Assembly: GCA_028386065.3 (NCBI GenBank)
Contig: JAKUCV010001309.1
Coordinates: 1-64,000, forward strand
From: Turnera subulata
Taxonomy: Eukaryota > Streptophyta > Magnoliopsida > Malpighiales > Passifloraceae
DNA: 64,000 nucleotides
Direction: 5' to 3'
The notes under the pieces are model-generated. The model saw only the letters and a program-made list of their open reading frames with translations, was not told where the DNA came from and made no database searches. The position numbers and the translations under genes were made by a program. How positions within the stretch are numbered: the first letter of the stretch is position 1; every line of letters begins with the position of its first letter. Positions 11,499-20,746 of this stretch are shown in pieces.

Positions 11499-12097
11499 CT
11501 GGTCCCAGTGTCACCCAAAACTTTTGGGGTACGTCCACAAGCTCAATCCGCAGAAAACTTCCACTACAAAAATAGTAGGCTTACAAAGAGAGACTTCCCT
11601 AAAACGTTTAGGGGTAAACAAAACCTAGAGCTCTACCCAAAATAGTGTCCCACAAAAAGTATTTCCTAAAGATACCCCAAAAGTATTTTCCTCACTATTT
11701 TGTCACTCACTAATTAAGAGACTATTTTGTCACTTTTTAAATTTAGAAGGACCATTTTGTCACTTTCTAAATTTAGAAGGACTAATATTTTCTTCTCTCT
11801 CCCTCTCTCCTTCCTCTCTCTCTTTCTTCACTCTTTCTTTCTTTTTCTCTGCGTCTCACAGTCATACTCTCTTTCTGAGTTGTGTGTCTTTGGGTTGCAA
11901 GTCTCTGCCTTTATATAGGCAGTTGATGAACATTTTTTCTCTGCAAATTTTCAATATCTGCTGCAGCCGGTGCCTAACGTGCCTAACTTCTTCTTTTACT
12001 TTTTCTCTTCAAAAATACGGTGCCTAACTCGTAACTTCTTTGTTTTTTTTTCAAAGATGTGGGCCCCACTATATGGAGGAAACCCACCAACCTTACA
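11499..12097 (-). repeat. Copia 5' LTR
   Basis: Partner of 4721-5385. It matches from GGTCCCAGTG through the CT-rich tract to CCTTACA at 12097. Compared with the left copy, about 57 bp are missing between two CAC triplets near the inner end, which looks like a deletion at microhomology. Expected primer-binding sequence inside the element is not clear, perhaps because the foreign segment abuts here. Confidence 0.7.
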
Positions 12098-12445
12098 CAA
12101 TTATCCTTGAGAAACAATTACTGAACTGTTGAAGCGAAGCAAGCAGTAGGTCTGTCTTCTGAAAATTTCTCAACATTTATCTGTCCTCAAGAATTCTTTT
12201 ATGGCCAATATGATATCAGCGGCAATAATGCTCGAAGAAGATATATTTGAAAAGATATTTTGCTTAGTTGTATACCATACTTTTTTTCTTATTCTACCAA
12301 TGAGGGATAATAAGTGTGGTAAGCGATTTGGTTCTGAAACCATTTAATGCTTTCCTTAAATGCCCAATAAAAGTCACACACAGTAAATCAAAAAATTCAT
12401 ATGCTATGAGTTGACAAAACTCTCCACATCCCAAATTATAAACAC
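12098..12445. other. Non-coding, no gene seen
   Basis: No ORF, repeat or RNA gene could be supported. The sequence is moderately AT-rich spacer between the Copia LTR and the SINE. Confidence 0.5.
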
Positions 12446-12574
12446 AACATATGGTAAGAATGCACAGTTGGTAGGGTGCCCACCTTAATAGGTGCCAATC
12501 GAAGCCCGGGAGAGATTAGTCTCGTGTCGACGGGGATACTCTTTTAGTTTAAAAAAAAACATAGGGTAAGAATG
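12446..12574 (+). mobile_element. SINE with 17-bp target-site duplication
   Basis: A body of about 95 bp (12463-12557) ends in an A-run and is flanked by AACATATGGTAAGAATG (12446-12462) and the same 17 bases with one change (12558-12574). The body starts with a weak box-A-like GTTGGTAGGGTG and contains a box-B-like AATCGAAGCCCGG, as in tRNA-derived SINEs transcribed by RNA polymerase III. It is too short and has no clover-leaf, so it is not a tRNA gene. Confidence 0.75.
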
Positions 12575-12589
12575 GTGTACAATTAAGAT

Positions 12590-13023
12590 ACAAAGAGCCA
12601 CCACCCGGATAAGCGAATCTTTGACAATTCAGCAAAAGACCATGACAGAATCACTGATATTATCTTGGTTCATGCTACATCTTGGATTAAGAGCCACCAC
12701 CCGGATTTCCCTTTTAGTGCTTCAGGGGTAATTGCCAACGCGAATACAATCATTAACTGGAAAGGGAGACGCAGAAACTTCTCCTGTCTTGAAGTATAAC
12801 TCAATCTTCCCACACCATGATATTCTGGTTGTCTTTCTCAGTACGTATTCAGTCTTGAAATTGTTTGTTTGTTTCTTACGTAAGTGCTGCCTTGTTACTT
12901 CAGTTAGACTTTAATTTTAGCGGCCACTTTTCATGGCACTGATATGCAGTCATGATCCTGTAATAGTGAATGTAATTTTGTTTACCAGTACATAAATAAA
13001 ACTCTCGTTAGCATAAAAAAAAA
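12590..13023 (+). mobile_element. 5'-truncated LINE tail
   Basis: The segment ends AATAAAACTCTCGTTAGCAT plus a poly-A run, closely like the tail at 35470-35509 (AATAAAAGTTATTCGTTAGC plus A-run). Plant L1-like LINEs end this way. ACAAAGA occurs on both sides and may be a short TSD. A 17-bp direct repeat (AGAGCCACCACCCGGAT at 12594 and 12690) lies inside. No complete protein domain is left. Confidence 0.5.
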
Positions 13024-13799
13024 GAAACAAAGAATAATAAATTCAGGATAAATAACATCTCAGATTCGGAATAAATAGTATATTGTTTTTATATATTTTG
13101 TACATATGGAAAAAAATTATATTTTTCGACTTTATGTAGATTAATTTGAAATGAAGGTCTTTCCAAATCAAATAATTCTCACATTTCATAATATTAAAAA
13201 ATTCCAATTTAAACATTTTAAAAAAATCTTCCCTGTGGGTTCAGGAATTAAGAACAAAAGTAGAAAAACAAAGAACAACATGTGAAATAATGTAACTCTT
13301 TGTTTTTGTTTTATATATGTGATTGATTTCGTCACTAATATTTATATCCACTAATTAATTATTTTCAAATTAAATAGCGTGAAAAATGATAGAATTCAAA
13401 TTTACAGCAATTCAAATTCTTGGCTCACTAAAATCTATTTTTGGTAGTCACAGGTTATAATTAAAAAGAAAATAAGAAAATAAAAAGTATGACTCCATCA
13501 GATTTTGAGGAGTGTTACACACAGTTTTGCCTATCAAGTTTTAAAGTTGGGCACACATTAATTTAAATGATATCAAGGCAAGAGTTGTGATGGAATTTTA
13601 TGATCACTTGCAATTATTCATTTGATAAGGGATTTTTTTTTTTGTTACGGAAAGAAATTTAATCCTTTTTAGCTCCTATTTTGTAAGCTGCACTACTATT
13701 TCTTTTTATTTGTGATTTTAAATTTTGACCATATCATTTAATTGGTTAAATGAAAATGTAAATTTACAATTTGTAAAGTATAAAAAAACCCAAAATAGT
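13024..13799. other. AT-rich spacer
   Basis: No ORF, RNA gene or repeat structure could be supported. It ends at the target site of the large LINE. Confidence 0.5.
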
Positions 13800-13819
13800 G
13801 CGAGGGCCACGATAAAAAA

Positions 13820-15190
13820 ATGACTTCCTCCTCTGTAACCTCTGCTCCCCTTGCTAATCCCCCATCCCCCTTGTTGAACTTCCTGATCCTCTCTTGGTTT
13901 CTCAAGATGTTGAATTTGCTAAGATCCTCCTCCCGTTTGTCCTTCTTGGAAACTCTTTTGAGAGACCAGGAATGTGCGAAGGAAAGACAACCAGCTGTGG
14001 ACCTTGAGGAGGCTAATAGGGTGCGCATGAGTTTTGTTGACGGGAACCGTCTCCATCCCGCTTTCGACCTTGACAAGGAGTATTACAAGTAGTTGTGCCT
14101 CACCTAGCATGATTCCTTGATCCTGCCGGTGTTAAGGAGGGATATCGGTTACAAAGCTCTGCATACTCGCTTAGTGCACATATGGCAGCCAATGGGACAA
14201 TTGGATTTACTGGACTTGGCTGCAAGGTGCTTTCTTGCCCGCCTTTCTCAGCCTGAGGACATTGAGCGAGTGATCAAACAAGGACCTTGGACTGTCCAAG
14301 GGCATTATCTTACTGTGCGCTAGTGGTTCCCTAAGTTTCGGCTTGAGACTGATGTGATTGAGGGAACTCTAGCTTGGGTATGTATTCCTAGCCTACCTCT
14401 GTTGTATTATGATGATGATTTTCCTGAGACTGTGGCTAGGGGTATTGGATTTCCTATTCGGGTTGATTCGAACACCTCTACGGCCTCTCGAGCCCTATAT
14501 ATGTGTGTAGAGATTGATCTAACCTTGCATCTGGTACTGGATGTCACGATCCGCTGGGAATAGTTTAAAGTCCAATATGAGGGGCTATATACTATCTGCA
14601 TGTGTTGTGGCACTTATGGTCACCATTCTACGTCTTGCCCATCGCCATCTAAGGGGAATGTTGGAGTGATTATTATTGATCTGGTTTCTGGTGCGGATGT
14701 GAATGACCTGATGGAATAGGATGCTCCGGCGTCAGCTGCTGCTACTAAGGAGGCCCCACCTGACTTTGGCGAGTGGATGATCGTGGAAACGCCGCATGAG
14801 CGTGGTCCGGGATACGCTGCCGCTTGAGCATGGTCCGGGCAACGCTGTCGCTGCCTCCAGGGTTACTTCGGGGAACTGCTATGCTGCAGTAGCAACACTG
14901 GAGGAGAACGTGGGTAGTAGTCCTCCTTGTGCACCTATGATGTCTGATGTGATGAAGATTGTCCCCCTACATTCTAAACAGGTTCGGTCAGACCCGTCAA
15001 CAAGTGGCCCAATGGTTTTTTCTGCTGGGCCAATCTCCCAGCCCACTTCTATTGCGCAAGAGGGCCCGTAAAAGTCTGGTGGACCCTTGAGGAAGGACAA
15101 GCCCACGCGCATTGCATCTAAGTCCCAGCTGAAATCCTCTAGTTTCCCCTAGAGCCTCCCAAGTACCTACCAAGACACGATTATGATTCA
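13820..15190 (+). pseudogene. LINE ORF1 (DUF4283, CCHC knuckle) with in-frame stops
   Basis: This is an RNA-binding ORF1 of an L1-like LINE. It starts at ATG 13820, nine bases after the TSD. One frame runs on through DUF4283 blocks (DIGYKALHTRLVHIWQPMG, QGPWTVQGHYLTVR, WVCIPSLPLLYYDDDF, ASRALYMCVEIDL) to a knuckle near 14600-14640 (CMCCGTYGHHSTSC, CX2CX4HX4C). The stops near 14090, 14105, 14321, 14561 and 14717 are all TAG, several where the family has Trp. This suggests G-to-A decay rather than frameshifts. After 14720 the frame changes. Confidence 0.8.
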
Positions 15191-15443
15191 CAGTGTTCTC
15201 CCTCCCTCCTTCTCAGCCCTTACCCCCTCCTTGTGTATTGGTCCCCTAGCTCCCTTCACTCTAAAACCGTTGGTGGTTGATTCGAAGGAACCAGAACTGC
15301 CGGACGGGACTGTGGCTGGTCATCCGCCGGGGCAAGAGCTGGCATATACTGAGCCGAGTTTGCAAGAGACAGACTGGTCGGTGGTCCTTTGGGTGCTCTT
15401 TTTTTAGCAAGGGTATGGCTACTCTCTCTTTAAATCATTTTCA

Positions 15444-15737
15444 ATGGTTAAAGTTGTTTGTTGGAATGTTCGTGGAGCAGGCAATCCAAAGTTTGAGTGG
15501 AGTTTTAAGGACTTATGTAGAAAGCATAGGCCGGCTGTGAGGTCGAGAGTTTCCGGTGAAAGAGCAGCTTGGGTTTCTCCCAAATTCAGGATTGATTCAG
15601 CTGTTCGGATTGACCTTGTGGGTTTCTCGGGGGGAATTTGGGATTTATGGCACAGTAATCGGATTTCTCTGACGCAAGTGGCATCGCATCTCCAATGCCT
15701 TACTTTTAGATTTACTCTACCTACAGGTGTCTGCTGG
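15444..15737 (+). pseudogene. LINE ORF2 start, endonuclease N terminus
   Basis: ORF2 opens with VVCWNVRGAGNPKFEWSF, the N-terminal strand of the exonuclease-endonuclease-phosphatase fold that nicks target DNA. Soon after CRKHRPA the sequence departs from the family, so part of the domain is lost. The piece is cut by the solo LTR at 15738 and resumes at 17556. Confidence 0.75.
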
Positions 15738-17555
15738 TGTGAACACCCAAATTTGACCCATGAATATTCCTCTAATTTAGATTTTAGGTATGCTCAAACC
15801 ATAAGATTAATGAGATGATTTGGTCTTTGGCTAAGGCACACTTGGAATTTATTTTAGTAGAATGTATATTTTATGAATTGGGGTTTATATGTTTGAAGCT
15901 TAGGATTAATGAGAAGATTTAATCTTAGGATAAAAATATACTAAAGTCCAGTTCATTAAAATATCATCCCATTTTATTTATTTGGGCTTTCTTGTTTATT
16001 TTAACTCGATTATAATGAGATGATTTATTTTTGGGTTAAGGATGAATTTGAGGGCCTAAGTTAATGAAATGTGGACTTTTCAGGGTTGAGTAGCCCATAA
16101 ACACATTACTTGTAGACTAATTTTAGCTCTGATTTTTATCATCCCTTAATGATAATTGTGTTTTTGTTATGATTTGGGCACAAAATGGGGACTTAATGTG
16201 CAATCAATCAATTAGGAGATGATTGAGGGAGTGCTAACCAAGAAAAGAAGTGATTTTGGGTTGATTAGGGGTTAATTACGCGGGGAATCAAATCAGGGAG
16301 GAATTAAGGGAAACCGAGAGCAAAAAAACAAAAGAATGGGGGAAACGCGGGGTGCCGGGTGGCCATGGCAGAATGACCCCCAGCCCTGGCGGTCTTGGCA
16401 TCCATGACCGCCGGCCATGGCGGCCATCCAGCCCATGACCGCCGGCCCTGGCGGTCTTGGTGCCCAAATTGCCTGATTTTCCCTAATTTTCTCCCCTAAT
16501 TCGATTCTACACAGTTTTGGACCAGAATTTTGGCTGGAACCTTGGTTATTAAGCAGGTCCACGCCCCCATACACCCCAGAACTCTATAAATAGGACCCCC
16601 ACTCACATTTCAAGGGATCAATCTCTCTTTACACACACCCCCCATAAGCTTTGTTTTCTTGGAGAAACTCTACTTCTCCAAGCCTAGAAATATTTCTATA
16701 GGCAGAAACTCTGAAGAAATTTTGTGGGAAAGCATCAAGAAAGAAGCCAAAAAGAGGAGATCAAGAGGAGGAAACAATCAAAAGCATTCTAGGAGCCAAG
16801 AAGTTGGACAATCCGAGTAGAGGGACCTAATACGAGCAGTCTCAGAAAATAATTCATATCTCGAATTCTAGAGGTTGGATTGTTGTGATCTTGGACTCTC
16901 TGAAAAGCTAAGTGGGAGACCTACAACTTTACTGTTGAGACTAGAGTCTGAATCGGCCACTTTAATTGTTCAAAATACATAAGAAGACGACCATAGATTC
17001 TTCCAACAATTGAGATAAGTGTTCTAATCCTTTTTGATTGTGAATCTCATTGATTGCTATTTGCTGATGACTTGGTGTTGCTGAATGATGCTTTTGTGGA
17101 TGATGTGAGTGTTGTGATGCCATCACAAGAACTACGTGGGCTTTGAACCCGGACGCCGGGGTACTAGGTGGTTTCTAGTGGTGGAAACTCAAGCCCAATT
17201 GTTTTTATCTTTCTTTTTGTTTCAATTTAATTTTTCTATTTTATGTGACTTGTTTCCAGACTATACACACACTTGCACAAGGCATACTTATGTTCTTCAA
17301 TTGCACAAAGTTTTGCCCTAACATGGACGGGTGCCTAACACCTTCCCTTCCATGACGAACCCTCGGGCCTATTATCTTTGGTTCGCTAGACAGTTGCTTT
17401 ACATGGAATCGTTGGGATCCAAGAACTGGTTTTTCCTGAATTTTGTCCCATAGTAAAATTCGGGTGGCGACTCCAAAGATAATAGGTGTTGGTTAAAGAA
17501 GAAGGTGTAAGGGAAAAGTGAGGAGGCCCAAGTGATTTTGAGTCGGGTTCTCACA
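15738..17555 (+). mobile_element. Solo LTR of Tat-like family
   Basis: The sequence starts TGTGAACACCC and ends GGTTCTCACA, with 5-bp flanks GCTGG and GCTAG (one mismatch). It resembles the LTRs of 17968-31312 in the opposite orientation: start motif, the TATAAATAGGACCCC promoter, the GGAGAAACTCTACTTCTCC hairpin region after it, and the CCCAAGTGATTTTG end. No internal region remains, so it is a solo LTR left by recombination. At 1.8 kb it is somewhat longer than the 1.6-kb copies. Confidence 0.8.
16585..16593 (+). promoter_or_regulatory. TATA box of solo LTR
   Basis: TATAAATAG lies 0.85 kb into the LTR, about 130 bp downstream of GC-rich GACCGCC/GGCGGTC repeats. The same motif occurs in the other LTRs of this family (minus strand near 18706 and 30440; plus strand at 59999). 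It marks the U3/R region and confirms the orientation. Confidence 0.65.
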
Positions 17556-17967
17556 GCTAGTTTAGCTCGATTGTGTATGGGCATCCTAATGCCATGTCAT
17601 GTTTATGGGCTCACCTTCAGTCCCTCAGTTTTTCTGGCGATGCCCCGTGGTTCCTGATGGGGGATTTTAATGACTATTTGTCCCCAAGTGAAGTATGGGG
17701 TGGTACTTTTTTGGCAGCAAGGGCCAGATTATTCAACCATAGGCTGGATGAGTTGTAGCTACTTGATTTTGGATTCTGCGGCCCTGATTATACTTGGGTG
17801 CAGACGCACCAGACCCGTCTTGATCATGTAGTTGTTAATGGTGAGTGGAGGGAGCTATTTTTTGAAGCTTCAGTGATGCACTTGCCCCGAACTTATTCAG
17901 ACCACCACCCCCTGCTCCTTCTTCTTTCAGGAGTGTCTGTTCCCCTCCTCAACCCCACGCCTCCCGC
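17556..17967 (+). pseudogene. LINE ORF2 endonuclease, C-terminal part
   Basis: Continues the endonuclease after the solo LTR: VYGHPNAMSCLW, PWFLMGDFNDYLSPSEVWGG (catalytic GDFN), GPDYTWV, RLDHVVVNGEW and YSDHHPLLLLL (SDH motif). A TAG stop interrupts it at 17757. The Tat-like element follows at 17968. Confidence 0.85.
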
Positions 17968-19569
17968 TGTGAATACCCGACCCAAAATCACTTGGGCCTA
18001 TTCACCTAATCCTTTCACCTTCTTCTTCGGGTCAATCTCATAATCTTGGAGTCGCCACCCAAGTTTTATTAAGGACAAAACTTGGGAAAAACCTTGATAT
18101 GACTCCTTCAGGCTACATGGTCATGGCGAACCAAAGTTATGGATCAGGGGTTCGTCATAGATGGGAAGGTGTTAGGCACCCATCCATGTTGGGTTGAGAT
18201 AGTGTGCAATTATAAAATGCAAGTGTACCTGGTGCAAGTGTGCGGGTGTGGAAAGTAAAGAGAAGGGGAGAAGAAGAAGATTTGGCTTGCATCCCGTTGT
18301 AACACCGAGATTACCTACGTAACTAAGTGATCGGGGTCAAAGCGACGTAGTTCTAAACATGGCACAAATCGGCCACTTACTTCATTAAAAGCATCAGCAT
18401 GTAATCAACAAAGATCAATTAAAAGAGAAGGTTTAGTGTTACCTCTTGTAGCCGTCCTCTAGCTCCTTGGAATGGGTTGAGTTCTACACCCACCTTCTTG
18501 CCGCTTCTAAGCTCTATGGTTCATCCTCTTCTTGACCTCTCCTTGTTGAACCACTGCTAATGTCTCCCGCGAAAATCCTCTAGAGTTTTTGCCTAAAGAA
18601 TGTATTTCTAGGCTTGGAGAAGTAGACTTTCTCCAAGCACATAAGGCTTATAGGTGTATGTGTAAGAAAAGTGTGTCATCCTTGGAATGTATGTGAGGGG
18701 TCCTATTTATAGTGTTCTGGAAAACCTAGGGGCATAGACCTACTTAATGGTGAAGATTATGCCCGAAAGCCTGGTCCAAAACCACGTAGGATCGAATTAG
18801 GAACAAAATAGGCAAAAACCAGAGACTCTGGGTACCTATGACCGCCGTTGCCGGCGGTCATCCTTTGGATGACCACCAGTGCCGACAGTTATGTGGGGAG
18901 GACCGCCAGCACCTGGCGGTCGTCGCGCGATGACCGTCGGTCACCCCGCGTGTCATCGATTCTTTCCTTTTTCGGCCTCCAATCCCCCTAATTTAGCCCT
19001 GATTTGATCCTACCGCGTCCCTAATTGACACAAAATTACTCAATTACTTGATCATCACTCCCCCTAAATCATTCCATAACAAATTGATTACACCTTAATG
19101 CCTATTTCATACTAAATCATACCAAAAACAACATTTCTACACAAATGATGATTTAGCTCTGATTTTCCACGGAAATCATAGCTAAAATTGTCCTGCAGGA
19201 AATGTGTTAATGGGCTGGGTAAACTCTGGAGAATCTATTTACTTGGATCCTTAAACCCATTCGTAACCCAAAAATACATCAAGTCATTATAATTGGGTTA
19301 AAAACAACTAATAGAGCCCAAGTAATACAACGAAATGTATTTTAATATGAATAAACCTTATTATATGTTTTACCCTAAGATTAAATCATCTTATTAATCC
19401 CAATGTTTAGATGCACAAAGAATTAGATTACCAAAATACATTAATTATACTAAATTAAATTCTTACTATATCTTAACTCAAAATCAGATCATCTCACTAA
19501 CCTCAAGTTAGACATGTTTTGGAATTTAGTTTTGGTAAAATATTCGTGGGTCAAATTTGGGTGTTCACA
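17968..19569 (-). repeat. Tat-like element, 3' LTR
   Basis: This copy aligns along its length with 29706-31312. It includes a minus-strand TATAAATAGG near 18706, the GC-rich GACCGCC/GGCGGTC cluster at 18840-18950 and the AT-rich U3. Only scattered substitutions and small indels separate the two copies by eye. Confidence 0.85.
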
Positions 19570-19584
19570 GATGCCCCTCGTTGA
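19570..19584 (-). promoter_or_regulatory. Polypurine tract of Tat-like element
   Basis: Minus strand AACGAGGGGCATC lies directly before TGTGAACACCC. It is the expected plus-strand primer next to the 3' LTR. Confidence 0.6.
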
Positions 19585-19689
19585 TGAGTCCTTACGGACT
19601 AAGAACGAAACAATGTAAGACAGGAACCACCAAATTTGAATGATGAGTGTGTGGCATGTGTCAAACTTCAGAGCATGCCATGCTCCTCT

Positions 19690-20746
19690 CCAGGAATCAT
19701 CTCATCCTGGAGCTTTAAGGGACGAGCCCTCGGATTTTAGGAATTATCTCATCCCAGATCTTTGGAATCTTCTCATCCCAAGGTCGTAGAATCATCTCAT
19801 CTATCGGGTGGTCGACAAGGAATACTCCCATCCTCGTTAGTTGGGTTTTGACTTGGGAATCATCTCATCCCGAGGTGATAGAACTAGGTTGTTAACAAGG
19901 AATACTCCCATCCTTGTCAGCTGGGTTTTGACAATAGACTCATCTCATCTATCAACAAGAAATGCTCCCATCGTTGTCAGCTGGTTTTTGTCTTGGAAAT
20001 CATCTCATCCTTAGACGATAGAATCGTCTCATCTATCAACAAGGAATACTCTCATCCTTGTCAGCTGGGTTTTGACGATAGAATCATCACATCTATCAAC
20101 AAGGGATACTCCCACCCTTATCAGCTAGGTTTTGTCTTGGAAATCATCTGATCCCGAGACGATAGAATCATCTCATCTATCAACAAGGAATACTTCCATC
20201 CTTGTCAGCTGGGTTTTGTCTTGGGAATCATCTCATCCCAAGACGATAGAATCATCTCATCTATCAACAAGGAATACTCCCATCCTTGTCAGCTGGATTT
20301 TGTCTTGGGAATCATCTCATCCAAAGATGATAGAATCATCTCATCTATCAACAAGGAATACTCCCATCCTTGTCAGTTGAGTTTTGTCTTGGGAATCATC
20401 TCATCCCAAGACGATAGAATCATCTCATCTATCAACAAGGAATACTCCCATCGTTGTTAACTGGGTTTTGTCTTGGGAATCATCTCATCCAAAGACGATA
20501 GAATCATCTCGTCTATCAACAAAGAATACTCCCATCCTTGTCAGCTGGGTTTTGTCTTGGGAATCATCTCATCCCAAGACGACAAAATCTTCTCATCTAT
20601 CAACAAGGAATACTCTCATCCTTGTCGGTTGGGTTTTGTCTTGGGAATCATTTCATCCCAAGATGATAGAATCATCTCATCTATCAACAAGGAATACTCC
20701 CATCCTTGTCATCTGGGTTTTGACTTGGGAATCTTCTCATCCCAAG
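19690..20746. repeat. 84-bp tandem repeat array
   Basis: About twelve units are present, full ones exactly 84 bp apart (for example TTTGTCTTGG at 20131, 20215, 20299, 20383). The unit combines GGGAATCATCTCATCC, ACGATAGAATCATC and AACAAGGAATACTCCCATCC. Left-hand units are degenerate and some lack half a repeat. 84 is divisible by 3, so spurious ORFs of repeated peptide arise in two frames. The array was cut by the solo LTR at 20747 and a last piece continues at 23658. Tandem repeats before the 3' LTR are common in Tat/Ogre elements. Confidence 0.85.

Larger units (their letters stand above)
4721..12097 (-). mobile_element. Copia LTR retrotransposon (Tork/TNT1-like), decayed
   Basis: Two related LTRs (4721-5385 and about 11499-12097) enclose gag, protease, integrase, RT and RNase H in Copia order on the minus strand. 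The LTRs start TGTAAGG on the minus strand. Nearly all of the polyprotein stays in one frame, but several stop codons and one frameshift near 5740 inactivate it. The right LTR lacks about 57 bp near its inner end that the left one keeps. The segment 9577-11482 is foreign: it carries a caulimovirid-like movement protein on the opposite strand. A clear TSD was not found. The lineage is an inference from the domain sequences. Confidence 0.85.

Noticed and set aside
12463..12557. tRNA gene
   Set aside because: There is no clover-leaf and no acceptor pairing, and the A-tail with TSD shows a retroposed SINE.
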